Part shown: positions 16,038 through 24,525 of the stretch, piece after piece
Position numbering within the stretch: the first letter of the stretch is position 1
Layout: each line of letters begins with the position of its first letter
Assembly (NCBI RefSeq): GCF_002377945.1
Contig: NZ_DFQV01000019.1
Location: 1-64,000 of the forward strand
Length of the DNA: 64,000 bases
Reading direction: 5' to 3'
Source of the DNA: Psychrobacter sp. UBA3480
Lineage (GTDB): Bacteria; Pseudomonadota; Gammaproteobacteria; Pseudomonadales; Moraxellaceae
Notes under the pieces: model-generated
Seen by the model: the letters and a program-made list of their open reading frames with translations, nothing else
Database searches by the model: none
Told to the model about the DNA's origin: nothing
Program-made: the position numbers and the translations under genes

Positions 16038-17063
16038 ATGATTACACCAAACGACAACTCAAATGCAAAACAGGATGATATGGATACCCCAAAAGACAAT
16101 TCGCCGGCCGGTCAAGACGCTATTGAAAACGATGGCAAAATTTCAATCGAAAAGGGTTCGATAGAGCAAGATTTTAACACTAATGACCTAGAAGATGATA
16201 ATCAGCCTGTTTATGACACCAACTACGAAGACGATCACTCAGATGAAGATTACTCGGATGAAGAGTATTTCGATGAAGATTTTACTCCGGTGCCAGGTGT
16301 TGATGATGACTTCTTTGAAACTAATCAGGGTTTAAACGAAGATGAGACTCACGCGTTAGATGAGAAAACTATCTATCCTAAAGACCATTCTGACGAAGCA
16401 GCAGTGCTTTTAAGTCAGGCTTATGGCGTAGGTGGTGTTATTCGTGAAAATGCTCATCTTACTGAAAACATCAAAAACTATCGTCGTAACTTCTTCCTTT
16501 CTTGTTTGGTAAGTATTTGCCTAGCGATATTGGTCGCTGTGTTGCTTGCCGCTTTCATGTCTTATCCAAAGACTAGATACATTCCAACCTACGACAATAA
16601 AGCGATTTGTGAAGTTACTCCTGAAAACAATCCAAACATCACCGATGTATCAATCGCTGACTTTGCAAAAGACGGCATTCTTAATTTATACACTTTTGAT
16701 TATGTTAACCATGAAAAACAAATCAATGACACGCTTGATCGTTGGTACACGCCAAAAGGTCGTATCGACACCATTAATGCGATGGCTGCCATTGAGATTT
16801 TAGACTTTGTTAAGAAGAAGGCTTTAACTTTGCAAGCTGGAGCAACATCAGCTGCTAAGATTGAGCAAAAAGGCCGTACTGCTGCAGGCGAACCATACTG
16901 GATCGTCCGTTTCCCGCTTGTTATTGACATCTATTCAGGCGGCGCGCAACCGGAAGACACTCAGAATTACATTGCTACCGTTCGCGTTGTTGCTAGTACC
17001 GCCTCTGCACAGAACTCCAAAGGACTAGGTATAGTATCTGCCACTCTTGAGACACGAGACTAA
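16038..17063 (+). CDS. dotI: Type IVB secretion protein DotI/IcmL (R64 TraM family)
   Basis: The protein has 341 residues from the ATG at 16038, which has GGGTAGG upstream; an in-frame upstream start at 15954 would overlap the DotJ-like gene. An acidic disordered N-terminal extension of about 145 residues makes it longer than Legionella DotI (about 212). One membrane helix (about 153-176) is followed by the periplasmic IcmL domain (ADFAKDGILNLYTFDYVNHE ... RWYTPKGR ... YWIVRFPLVIDIYSGG). DotI is a VirB8-like inner-membrane component of the IVB core. The product is co-transcribed with DotH, 15 bp downstream. Confidence 0.92.
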   Translation: MITPNDNSNAKQDDMDTPKDNSPAGQDAIENDGKISIEKGSIEQDFNTNDLEDDNQPVYDTNYEDDHSDEDYSDEEYFDEDFTPVPGVDDDFFETNQGLNEDETHALDEKTIYPKDHSDEAAVLLSQAYGVGGVIRENAHLTENIKNYRRNFFLSCLVSICLAILVAVLLAAFMSYPKTRYIPTYDNKAICEVTPENNPNITDVSIADFAKDGILNLYTFDYVNHEKQINDTLDRWYTPKGRIDTINAMAAIEILDFVKKKALTLQAGATSAAKIEQKGRTAAGEPYWIVRFPLVIDIYSGGAQPEDTQNYIATVRVVASTASAQNSKGLGIVSATLETRD

Positions 17064-17078
17064 ATTAGGTAAAAGATC

Positions 17079-18083
17079 ATGTATAAATTAAAGCCCGCAG
17101 TTGCATTATTTGCTTTGTTTTCCTACGGTGTTGCTAATGCAGCACTACCACCGCCTACGACAATTGATGTCAATGGCGGCGGCAGCAATATTACTAGCCC
17201 AGCCATAGCAATCGCTCCACCAAGCGTCCGTGACGAACTGGTTAAAAGTACGCGTTCTATGGTTGCTGACCAAGTAGCTGAATATCAGTACAGTCAACTT
17301 ACGCCAGAAGAGATGTACCGAATCAAAAGTATTGAACTTGAAAAAGAGCGTATTGGTGCTAACCCTTATTTAAGCATTCCTGAGCCAGTTGTTAGATCGC
17401 TTGCAGTCTCTTTAAATCCAGGCGAACAACCGCCTTTGGTTAGAGTCTCTAAAGACATGCTAACAAGCATTGTGTTTACTGATAATGATGGTCAGCCATG
17501 GTATATCGATAAAGTTACTATTAACCGTAACCAGTTCTCTGATGCCGCCAATATGCCTTCTGGTGAAACAGGTGAAGTAACGCCAACGAACATTCTTACT
17601 TTAGAACCTAATGAGAATTTTGTGTTTGGTAACGTCTCTATCACCTTAAAAGGTAAAGCGCTACCAGTTATCTTAATCCTTGCATCTGGCCAGCCTACTG
17701 TTGATATGCGTGTTGACGCTCGAATTCCAGGCCGTAATCCTGATGCCGCTTATGTACCAGGTGCATCTGCCGTTCGTGCTCAAACTGATATCGATAACGA
17801 TGCTTTGGCTTTCTTAGATGGAAGCATACCTGATCTTGCAGAACCTTTAATAGCAAGTGATGTCGCAGCACAAGGTTGGGAGCATAACAACTCCTTGTAT
17901 GTGAAATCTCGACTAGATGTTCTTTTCCCTGCTTACTCTTCAAGAGCCAGTACAGCAGACGGCGTTAACATCTATCGTTTTGACACAACTACCCCAAATA
18001 ACTCTATTACTCTAATGCAGCGCCATGGTCAGCCAGTTACGGTTAGCTTTGAACCAGCCCCGTATTATCAGTATAACCAATAA
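17079..18083 (+). CDS. dotH: Type IVB secretion core protein DotH/IcmK (R64 TraN family)
   Basis: The 334-residue protein has a Sec signal peptide (residues 1-21, cleavage near VANA|ALP). After a Pro/Gly-rich segment, the DotH signature region follows: SVRDELVKSTRSMV, TPEEMYRIKSIELE, then the beta-rich domain SIVFTDNDGQPWYIDKVTI and NILTLEPNENFVFGNVSITL, consistent with a VirB9/TraN-type outer-membrane core domain. Its length is close to the family's 360. It forms the outer-membrane core complex with DotG (and DotC/DotD, not seen here). It sits between DotI and DotG as in all IVB systems. Confidence 0.93.
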   Translation: MYKLKPAVALFALFSYGVANAALPPPTTIDVNGGGSNITSPAIAIAPPSVRDELVKSTRSMVADQVAEYQYSQLTPEEMYRIKSIELEKERIGANPYLSIPEPVVRSLAVSLNPGEQPPLVRVSKDMLTSIVFTDNDGQPWYIDKVTINRNQFSDAANMPSGETGEVTPTNILTLEPNENFVFGNVSITLKGKALPVILILASGQPTVDMRVDARIPGRNPDAAYVPGASAVRAQTDIDNDALAFLDGSIPDLAEPLIASDVAAQGWEHNNSLYVKSRLDVLFPAYSSRASTADGVNIYRFDTTTPNNSITLMQRHGQPVTVSFEPAPYYQYNQ

Positions 18084-18098
18084 AGAGAGGGTATTCAC

Positions 18099-20156
18099 AT
18101 GCAAGCCATAGATCACCAACCATCTATATTACTGCAGACAAACACTCTATTAATGTCAATAAGAATGAGTATCATGACTATGAGTAATACAAATACAGAG
18201 GCCGTTCCAAATACTTCGAACATTGCTCCACAAACAGCAAGTATGTCAGACACTGCGCCTGCACAACCAAAAACGATGACCAGCTCAATTCCTTTAGAAG
18301 AAGATGCTGAGCAAATAAAAGCTAGTAATGTTAGCGCTATTCAGCACAAGAAAAATCAAATTAAACGCCTACTTACGGAAACGTGGTTACGTGTTGCTCT
18401 TATCGTAAGTACATTATTTGCCATAGTGTTTTTCACCGTACTGTTTAAAACCGCATCAACAGAGCCTGTTGCGCAAGACGCAGGGGATGGTAGTACTAGT
18501 ATGGTTGTTACGGGTATTCCGGACGGAACCGACAACCTGAATCCTGCTCAAGCAGAGTACTTAAGAGAGATGAATCGTCAACAAGCAGCTGAGCAAGCCC
18601 GCTCAGGTGTTACGAACGCTCCTTCGTTGATACTACCGAAAGCAAGTGTTGTTGGTGTTGATTCAAACGCAGTGTCTGATGCTAGCGCATTTACTGTAGG
18701 TAGCACTAAGAGTTATTACGCTAAAGAAGAATCTGATCCTAATGATGTCAAGACAATGAGTCTTGCTTCTAATGACCGCTTTAGTACTGTTGGTGCCTCA
18801 AAGCTTGATGAGCAGGCCAATCAGCTTGCTATAGAGAGAGCGCGTGTGGCAGCAGCATCTGTTCAAGCGAAGCCAGGTGTAGATCCAGCGATTGCTAAAG
18901 CTAATGCGAGTAATGCAACTTACAACACCAATCAAAATGGTGGTGCTAACAACGGCAACAATGGTGCTAACAACGGCGGTAATAATGGCAGCAATGGCGC
19001 TAACAACGGTGGTAATAATGGCGGTGATACCGGTGCTGGTACAGCTGCTAATAATCAAAACCAACCTCAAGAGCGTCAACCTGATGCTGATCTGCCAATC
19101 GTTCAACAACGCTTGTACGATTCTTATAATCAGCAAATGCAAGAATTGCAAGCTCAAGAGGATCGTTTTGCTGCACAGCAAGCCGCTAATCAACAGCAAG
19201 TCGCGCAACTAAGACAGCAGCGTCAGCAGCAAGCCGCTCAAGCTCTTGCTAGCCAGATGCAGTCTCAAGCACAAAAAAGAACAGGTGGCGGCTTCACTAG
19301 CAAAAAATACATGCCTGAGCAAAATACAAACAATGGTGACAACAGTAGTAATGGCACTAGCAACAATAACCAAAATACAGGTTACTGGCCTGCACAACCA
19401 ACCACTTCTGGTTATCAGCCATCAGCTTATAGCAACAATTCAAGCTACGGCAACCAAGGACAGTTTACCAGTGAAAGCAATGCTGCAACGCCTCCGCCGT
19501 TATTAGCTAAGAATATTATTCGCGCTGGCACGCGCTGGCCTGTAGTTATTACTAAGCATGTTAATACCGATGAAGGTCTTAATGTGTCTGGTGTGATTGT
19601 AGGTGGTCCATTCGACGGCGCTGCTGTGCATGGATCGGTACAACAACAAGGCCGAAATATTGGTGTAGTGTTCAATCGTATTGAGCCTCAGAATCCGCGC
19701 AAACAAATCATTCCGTTGAATGCATTGGCTCAAACCATTGGTAGCCAAAAAGAAGCTGTAGCGAGTCAGGTTAAAAATCACTATGCGCAGAACTACGGCA
19801 TTATGGCTCTAACAAGTGTTATTGGTGGTTATGGCGAAGCTTATTCTGACAACAATGAGACTGTAATAACAGGTTCTGATGGCTTTGTTATTGAGAGCAA
19901 AGGCGAAACCACACAAAAAGAAGTAACTGCGGAAATCCTTAGCCAGTTTTCAGATAAGCTTAATGAGGACATTGGTAGTTTAGGTAATCGTCCACCAACG
20001 TTCATTATTAATCAAGGTACTGTTCTGCAGATGGTTTTGCTGAGCAACTTAGATATCTATGGAACAGTTAACGGTTCAGCTAACTCTGGTCAGCAACAGC
20101 AACCACCACAGCAACCACAGCAGCAGTATTCAAATACTCGACGTACAAGCTTGTAA
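18099..20156 (+). CDS. dotG: Type IVB secretion core protein DotG/IcmE (R64 TraO family)
   Basis: The 685-residue protein starts 15 bp after DotH with a strong AGAGAGGG RBS. It has a cytoplasmic N-terminus, one membrane helix (about 97-117), and a long periplasmic linker with an Asn/Gly-rich repeat tract (about 280-315, coded around 18935-19040) and Gln-rich coiled stretches. The C-terminal VirB10/TrbI-like domain (about 460-655) contains AGTRWPVVITKHVNTDEG and VFNRIEPQNPRKQ. DotG spans both membranes and forms the channel. The linker repeats resemble the variable pentapeptide region of DotG, but the Asn/Gly composition is unusual. Confidence 0.93.
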   Translation: MQAIDHQPSILLQTNTLLMSIRMSIMTMSNTNTEAVPNTSNIAPQTASMSDTAPAQPKTMTSSIPLEEDAEQIKASNVSAIQHKKNQIKRLLTETWLRVALIVSTLFAIVFFTVLFKTASTEPVAQDAGDGSTSMVVTGIPDGTDNLNPAQAEYLREMNRQQAAEQARSGVTNAPSLILPKASVVGVDSNAVSDASAFTVGSTKSYYAKEESDPNDVKTMSLASNDRFSTVGASKLDEQANQLAIERARVAAASVQAKPGVDPAIAKANASNATYNTNQNGGANNGNNGANNGGNNGSNGANNGGNNGGDTGAGTAANNQNQPQERQPDADLPIVQQRLYDSYNQQMQELQAQEDRFAAQQAANQQQVAQLRQQRQQQAAQALASQMQSQAQKRTGGGFTSKKYMPEQNTNNGDNSSNGTSNNNQNTGYWPAQPTTSGYQPSAYSNNSSYGNQGQFTSESNAATPPPLLAKNIIRAGTRWPVVITKHVNTDEGLNVSGVIVGGPFDGAAVHGSVQQQGRNIGVVFNRIEPQNPRKQIIPLNALAQTIGSQKEAVASQVKNHYAQNYGIMALTSVIGGYGEAYSDNNETVITGSDGFVIESKGETTQKEVTAEILSQFSDKLNEDIGSLGNRPPTFIINQGTVLQMVLLSNLDIYGTVNGSANSGQQQQPPQQPQQQYSNTRRTSL

Positions 20157-20168
20157 TGAAGTTTAAAC

Positions 20169-20180
20169 AACAATACTAGC
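20169..20180 (+). promoter_or_regulatory. Recurrent promoter-like element AACAATACTAGC (site 2)
   Basis: This variant lies 16 bp before the DotF-like start and is followed by CAAATTAGGAA, the shared leader with Shine-Dalgarno. It lies between dotG and dotF-like, so it may be an internal promoter. Confidence 0.5.
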
Positions 20181-20196
20181 CAAATTAGGAATTTAT

Positions 20197-21312
20197 ATGA
20201 AACCCGTTAGAAAGCCAACAAGTCAACCAGACGCCGCGGCTACACCTCGTCCATCTGCACGACCGTCAGCTCGCCCTGGCGCGCGTCCTGCAGGTGCAGG
20301 CGGCAAGCTTGAAAAAACCCCAAAGAAAAAATTTGAAATGCCTGGTGCTCCTGTTTTAGTAGGTGTTGCTTTTGGCCTAGTAGTTCTAATTTTCGTTACT
20401 TATATGTTGTGGCCAGCATCAACACCTGATACTGCTGTTGTCGCTAACGACATAGCACCGCAAGAGACTGTAGATGAGTTCCCTGTCGATGCGGCTCCTA
20501 TCTATCCAGAAGGTTACTATCTAGCATCGCCAACACCTATTCAAGAGCTTGGCCGTCAAGCTACTCAAAAAGCACTAACAGACCACAGTGCTTATGTGGC
20601 AGGTCAGGGCTTAGTTCTGGCTAACGGGGTAACACTCGGTGAAAATACACCTGAGCTAATCATGATGCGTGATGGTGTTGCTGCAAATACAACTCAGCAA
20701 CTGCAGTCGATGACTCAAACGCAAGTAGATCCTACTACTGGTAATGCTGTTATTTTAGTAAGAGATGATGCTACTGGCCAAATGACGCCACTAAGCGTAT
20801 CTACTCAAGCAACTGCATTCGAAGCTCAAGCTTATAGAATTGCGGCTACTAACTTAGACGCAGAAATCCTAAATCAAAGTAACGGCGCAGCACAAAATGT
20901 TGTTGCAGTAGTAGAGCCTGTTGTTGAAAAGCAGATTATCGTAGAGTCGGTATTAGACGATACTGAAAAGCGCAAGTATTTAGATCTTATTGAAACTCAA
21001 GAGCGCGAGAATGAGCGTTTACGCGATAAGATTGCTGATGTCCAAGACGATATGCTTGATCAACGCAAGCAAGTTATTGATGTTATGCAACGTATCGAAG
21101 ACTCTCCAATCGCAAGCCAGCGCTTACGAGCCACTATGCTGCCTAAAAGTACAGGTTTAACCCAACAAGGCATCGTTGGCGATAGAGTATGGTACGCAGA
21201 TCAAGAAGGCAGACTCACAACATATCGTATTGGTGAAGTTATTAACGGCACTGAATTGAGAATTGCTAGTACTGACGAAGCAACTAATACTGTTCTTGTA
21301 ACGCCAAAATAA
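20197..21312 (+). CDS. DotF/IcmG-like inner-membrane protein (R64 TraP position)
   Basis: The 371-residue protein has a Pro/Arg/Ala-rich basic N-terminus (about 15-45), one membrane helix (about 52-72), a periplasmic region with a strong coiled coil (about 255-305, EKRKYLDLIETQERENERLR), and a compact C-terminal beta domain (GDRVWYADQEGRLTTYRIGE). This topology matches DotF/IcmG, though that protein is shorter (about 270). The order DotG, this gene, DotE matches Legionella icmE-icmG-icmC. The preceding LTR-like leader has AGGAA as its RBS. Confidence 0.7.
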   Translation: MKPVRKPTSQPDAAATPRPSARPSARPGARPAGAGGKLEKTPKKKFEMPGAPVLVGVAFGLVVLIFVTYMLWPASTPDTAVVANDIAPQETVDEFPVDAAPIYPEGYYLASPTPIQELGRQATQKALTDHSAYVAGQGLVLANGVTLGENTPELIMMRDGVAANTTQQLQSMTQTQVDPTTGNAVILVRDDATGQMTPLSVSTQATAFEAQAYRIAATNLDAEILNQSNGAAQNVVAVVEPVVEKQIIVESVLDDTEKRKYLDLIETQERENERLRDKIADVQDDMLDQRKQVIDVMQRIEDSPIASQRLRATMLPKSTGLTQQGIVGDRVWYADQEGRLTTYRIGEVINGTELRIASTDEATNTVLVTPK

Positions 21313-21341
21313 CCTGTACCGATGGTATGTAAGGAACGTAA

Positions 21342-21959
21342 ATGCAATTCGCAACCATACTCGCAGCAGTGGATCAGCCTGATGTGTTTGTTATGCTTAA
21401 TAATTTAGCCAACGCATTTAGTTATCTCACTTTATACTTTCGCTATTTTTTAATTATTTTATCTTTACTTTGGATGTTTTTCGCTCTTTTTAACCTCTGG
21501 TCAGTAAGTGTGGCCGGGGGTGGTCAACCAACTAAGCTGCTACCGTCTAAAGCCCAGCCAACCGTTGCAGGCGCTTGGATGCAGGCGATAGTAGCTGGTC
21601 TGTTGTTTATTATGGCGTATAAAATGCTGCCAGCAGCAGTAATGTCTTCATTAGTGACAGGAGACGTTATCGGAGTTCAAATATACTCTGTTGGGACGTA
21701 TTCGCCATCGACTGCAGGCAACGCAGAAATTCGCGCTTTAATACAAGATGTTATCGGCACGTTAATGCAGTTTATTGGATGGCTGGCTTATTTTAGAGGG
21801 TTTAACACTTGGTATCAGATGGGGCAAGGTACTACTGATCATCGCGCCAGTCGCGTTATCGGGTATTTCTTCTTTGGTACATTGTGTATGTCATTCCAGT
21901 GGGTTAACTCTTTAATTGCCAATACACTTGGTTTCGATTTATTTGGTTTATTCATGTAA
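21342..21959 (+). CDS. dotE: Type IVB secretion membrane protein DotE/IcmC (R64 TraQ family)
   Basis: The 205-residue polytopic membrane protein has hydrophobic segments near 23-52, 80-104, 130-150 and 170-192. The first loop carries GGGQPTKLLPSKAQPTV. DotE/IcmC and DotP/IcmD are related small membrane proteins of IVB systems, and this gene lies in the expected icmC position between the DotF-like and DotP genes. A TAAGGAACG RBS precedes the ATG. It ends at a strong terminator, so dotJ-like to dotE may form one unit. Confidence 0.8.
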   Translation: MQFATILAAVDQPDVFVMLNNLANAFSYLTLYFRYFLIILSLLWMFFALFNLWSVSVAGGGQPTKLLPSKAQPTVAGAWMQAIVAGLLFIMAYKMLPAAVMSSLVTGDVIGVQIYSVGTYSPSTAGNAEIRALIQDVIGTLMQFIGWLAYFRGFNTWYQMGQGTTDHRASRVIGYFFFGTLCMSFQWVNSLIANTLGFDLFGLFM

Positions 21960-21969
21960 AATAGGCGCT

Positions 21970-21994
21970 TGGCGGCATCGCCGCCAGGTTTTTT
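21970..21994 (+). terminator. Rho-independent terminator after dotE
   Basis: A GC-rich stem TGGCGGC / GCCGCCA (21970-21976, 21980-21986) is followed by GGTTTTTTT. It lies 10 bp after the dotE stop. Confidence 0.92.
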
Positions 21995-22184
21995 TGGAAT
22001 TATTTTATTCTTAATAAGATGCGGTTTATTATCATTAGATGAGTTATAATCGCATGATTTTGAAAACGTTAAAGATATTTTTAAATAAATGTGTTTTTTT
22101 GTTTGTCAAAATTGTTTCGTAGTGTTAATATTGCATCGTATCCAATATTTACACAATTGTTAGCGTTTGTAATTAATTTAAATT

Positions 22185-22196
22185 GATAATTTTAGC
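22185..22196 (+). promoter_or_regulatory. Recurrent promoter-like element GATAATTTTAGC (site 3)
   Basis: This copy lies 16 bp before the DotP start at 22213. It follows a terminator and about 190 bp of AT-rich sequence without a gene, so it probably starts a new transcript. Confidence 0.65.
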
Positions 22197-22212
22197 CAAA
22201 GAAGAGGTTTTT

Positions 22213-22650
22213 ATGAGCAATACACAGGAAAGTACTAAAGGTACTCTGGTATCTAAGTTTAATGAAAAAACACTAGCAATGTCAGTCGTTGCCAGTGTTG
22301 CTATGATGTCTGTAGCATCAACAGCGACAGCTGGTGCTTTTGAAGATGCCGTTAAATCTGACCGTACCTCTGCAAGCTCGCTAACTGGTAATCAGGGCGC
22401 GGCTGAACAGGGCCTAAGCAGTATCTATAATCTTGGTAAATATATTGCCATTGTTATCGGTCTATTCTTAGCTATCGGTGGCTTAATGGCCGTTAGTAAA
22501 GCAGCTAAAACAGAAGGTCAGAAAAGTCAGATGCCTGGTTGGATCTCGTTTGGTATTGGTGGTCTATTGACCGTAGTTGGCTTCTTTATGTTCGCAGTTG
22601 GTAAAACAGCTACTAACGTTATTGGTGCTGACGGTACTACCACGCCTTAG
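22213..22650 (+). CDS. dotP: Type IVB secretion protein DotP/IcmD (R64 TraR family)
   Basis: The protein has 145 residues from the ATG at 22213 with GAAGAGG upstream. A cleavable-looking hydrophobic N-terminus (about 18-40, ending ATAGA) is followed by two hydrophobic helices (about 75-97 and 110-132) with a Lys/Gln loop. This VirB2-like architecture is characteristic of IcmD/DotP. It occupies the icmD position between icmC and icmJ. A second protein of the same layout follows at 22760. Confidence 0.78.
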   Translation: MSNTQESTKGTLVSKFNEKTLAMSVVASVAMMSVASTATAGAFEDAVKSDRTSASSLTGNQGAAEQGLSSIYNLGKYIAIVIGLFLAIGGLMAVSKAAKTEGQKSQMPGWISFGIGGLLTVVGFFMFAVGKTATNVIGADGTTTP

Positions 22651-22680
22651 TATTTTCCAAACTCTAGTGCTAAAGAGAGA

Positions 22681-22708
22681 AATGCCGCTAATTGCGGCAT
22701 TTTTTTTC
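22681..22708 (+). terminator. Rho-independent terminator after dotP
   Basis: The stem is AATGCCGC / GCGGCATT (22681-22688, 22694-22701) followed by TTTTTT. It separates the two DotP-like genes. Confidence 0.9.
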
Positions 22709-22728
22709 AAAAATATTTGGTTTTTTCC

Positions 22729-22740
22729 TATAATTTTAGC
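22729..22740 (+). promoter_or_regulatory. Recurrent promoter-like element TATAATTTTAGC (site 4, consensus)
   Basis: An exact consensus copy, 19 bp before the GTG at 22760 and just after a terminator, followed by TAAATCAGAGG as leader and RBS. Confidence 0.7.
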
Positions 22741-22759
22741 TAAATCAGAGGTCTTGCTT

Positions 22760-23149
22760 GTGAAACTAACAAAAATAACCAACCTACCTTTATTCCTTTT
22801 CGTTACCGCAAGCGCCTGTTGGCACACTACGGTAATGGCCGCTCCGTTAGACGCACTTCCCAACTCCCCACACCCTAATGCAACCTTGCCCGCCATGGAA
22901 GCCCGAATGGATTCTCTTGGTACTTCTTTATGGAGTTTTATTAAGGGTTGCGCAATCGTTTTAGGTCTAGTTCTTGTTATAGCTTCTCTATTAAGAATTC
23001 GTGATATCAGCAATGGTAAAAAAGATGGCAGCATTGGCGGCGCTTTCGCTGGTCTTGTTGTTGGTGGCATGATGTCTAGTGTCGCTATTTGGCTGTTTGC
23101 TTTCGCAAAAACCGCCGAAGATATTACTGGGGCGGGGGCGGCAAGTTAA
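22760..23149 (+). CDS. Second DotP/IcmD-like small membrane protein
   Basis: The protein has 129 residues from the GTG at 22760, supported by CAGAGG and by the preceding promoter-like element; a longer in-frame reading would overlap dotP. It has an N-terminal signal-like segment (ending near TVMAAP), then two hydrophobic helices (about 54-75 and 90-112) separated by a short RDISNGKKDG loop. The layout mirrors the DotP protein encoded immediately upstream, including 'FA(V/F)(G/A)KTA' after the last helix. It is likely a duplicated pilin-like or DotP-like subunit of the transfer channel. It has its own promoter, so its dosage may differ. Confidence 0.65.
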   Translation: MKLTKITNLPLFLFVTASACWHTTVMAAPLDALPNSPHPNATLPAMEARMDSLGTSLWSFIKGCAIVLGLVLVIASLLRIRDISNGKKDGSIGGAFAGLVVGGMMSSVAIWLFAFAKTAEDITGAGAAS

Positions 23150-23152
23150 CTC

Positions 23153-23557
23153 ATGGACTCTCAACAAAGACAAAAATTATTTGCGCTTAGTCGAGAGCCT
23201 GATTGTAGTGCCGAGCTATTAGAAAAATGTTTGGCACAAACAGACTGGGTTAATGACGCCGCTTTGCAGTTGAGGGTGCAACAAACAATCTTGGCTGAAA
23301 AAGATATTGAATCAGCCATAAAGCTTTGTCGCACTATCGAGATGATGCCGAACGTCGCTTTTGATTTCAATGAAGTCATGAGTGTTATTGTCCGTCATGG
23401 TACAGCTAATCAGGCTTATAACGCGCTCACCAGCATACAGCTTGCACCTAGTGCATTGTTGCAGCAGGCTATACTCGCTAAAGGCACCGTTAGTGATCAT
23501 ACGCAATTACGAGATTGGCAACTATCACTCAAGAAATTGGAGCCTAAAACGACATGA
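23153..23557 (+). CDS. Small helical protein in the type IVB cluster, unknown
   Basis: This 134-residue soluble, mostly alpha-helical protein has no signal peptide. Helical pairs such as DCSAELLEKCLAQTDW and DIESAIKLCRTIEMM hint at a repeat-like solenoid. It starts 3 bp after the DotP-like stop, and its stop overlaps the DotN start (ATGA), so translation is coupled. It occupies the slot of R64 traS between traR and traT, but I cannot show homology. A chaperone or assembly role would fit; this is inference. Confidence 0.6.
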   Translation: MDSQQRQKLFALSREPDCSAELLEKCLAQTDWVNDAALQLRVQQTILAEKDIESAIKLCRTIEMMPNVAFDFNEVMSVIVRHGTANQAYNALTSIQLAPSALLQQAILAKGTVSDHTQLRDWQLSLKKLEPKTT

Positions 23558-24519
23558 CCACACAAGGATTTTTGCCCGAAGGGTTTGGCACATTGTCTAT
23601 CAATGTTCAACGCCCTCACTGGCGTACTGAGGTCAATATTCATACCACGCCTGAGTACTTAGATCGCTTAAACCATCTTCGCCTAAATAGCGACAACATC
23701 GTTTGTTACTATTGCGGCTTTCCTGACGGCCCGTATTTGGAAATACACCATCTTGACCATGACCATACTAACTACGAAGATGAGAATCTTTGCGCTGTTT
23801 GTAGCTTGTGCCATAGAAGTCAGCATCTCGGTTGGGTAGGTATTAAAAATTTAGGTCGATTGATGTATTTGCCAAGTCGCGCTGATTATGATGATGACAA
23901 ACAGCCTAAATACTCTTTAGAGGTGCTGAATATCATTCAACGTTTCTATTTGATGTCGTCATATCTTACCCCGCAACAACGCACACGGCTTTATGACCTT
24001 CCAATGATGACCGCTATCGATGACCTTCTAAACGCTTTTCAACGTAGAAATTTCGAAGGCGACTATCATGCCATTATGAAAGTAAAGGCTGAAAAACTAG
24101 AGGCTCAGAGCAATCTACAAAACATGAGTAAAGAAGAAAAAGACCAGTTCTTTAAAGAGCAAGCCGAAGAAAGGTCTCAGCCTAAGCCAGTTACACCTAA
24201 TACGCTAGGCGATGCTGCATATCTTACAGGAGATTTGCATATTATTGATTTGGTCGATGCCCTTTGCGAAGAGCATATTGCCTATGAGAGTAATTTAACG
24301 AAAACCCGCCCAAAATCAAATCCTGTAGATAATTTCTTTGATACGCAAGAGAAAGGTACGCGAGGTCGTATGGCGGTTTGGTTTAACACCAGTGTCTTTG
24401 ATCCCTTTGAGAATAGCTATAATATCGAAGACCGCATGGATTACTACAATCAGTTAAACTATTTTACTCCGTCAGGCATCTCGTCAATCATCCAGAACAT
24501 TCGTGAGCAAGGGTCTTAG
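23554..24519 (+). CDS. dotN: Type IVB secretion protein DotN/IcmJ (R64 TraT family)
   Basis: The 321-residue protein's N-terminal 95 residues carry the IcmJ HNH-like zinc fold: CYYCGF (C51, C54), YLEIHHLDHD, NLCAVCSLCH (C80, C83, C86) and HLG. Legionella DotN (about 208 residues) uses this fold structurally in the DotL coupling complex rather than as a nuclease. The remaining helical 200 residues form an extension. Its start overlaps the preceding gene (ATGA) and the next gene begins 6 bp later. It most likely bridges the DotL coupling protein to the channel. Confidence 0.85.
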   Translation: MTTQGFLPEGFGTLSINVQRPHWRTEVNIHTTPEYLDRLNHLRLNSDNIVCYYCGFPDGPYLEIHHLDHDHTNYEDENLCAVCSLCHRSQHLGWVGIKNLGRLMYLPSRADYDDDKQPKYSLEVLNIIQRFYLMSSYLTPQQRTRLYDLPMMTAIDDLLNAFQRRNFEGDYHAIMKVKAEKLEAQSNLQNMSKEEKDQFFKEQAEERSQPKPVTPNTLGDAAYLTGDLHIIDLVDALCEEHIAYESNLTKTRPKSNPVDNFFDTQEKGTRGRMAVWFNTSVFDPFENSYNIEDRMDYYNQLNYFTPSGISSIIQNIREQGS

Positions 24520-24525
24520 GTTTAG

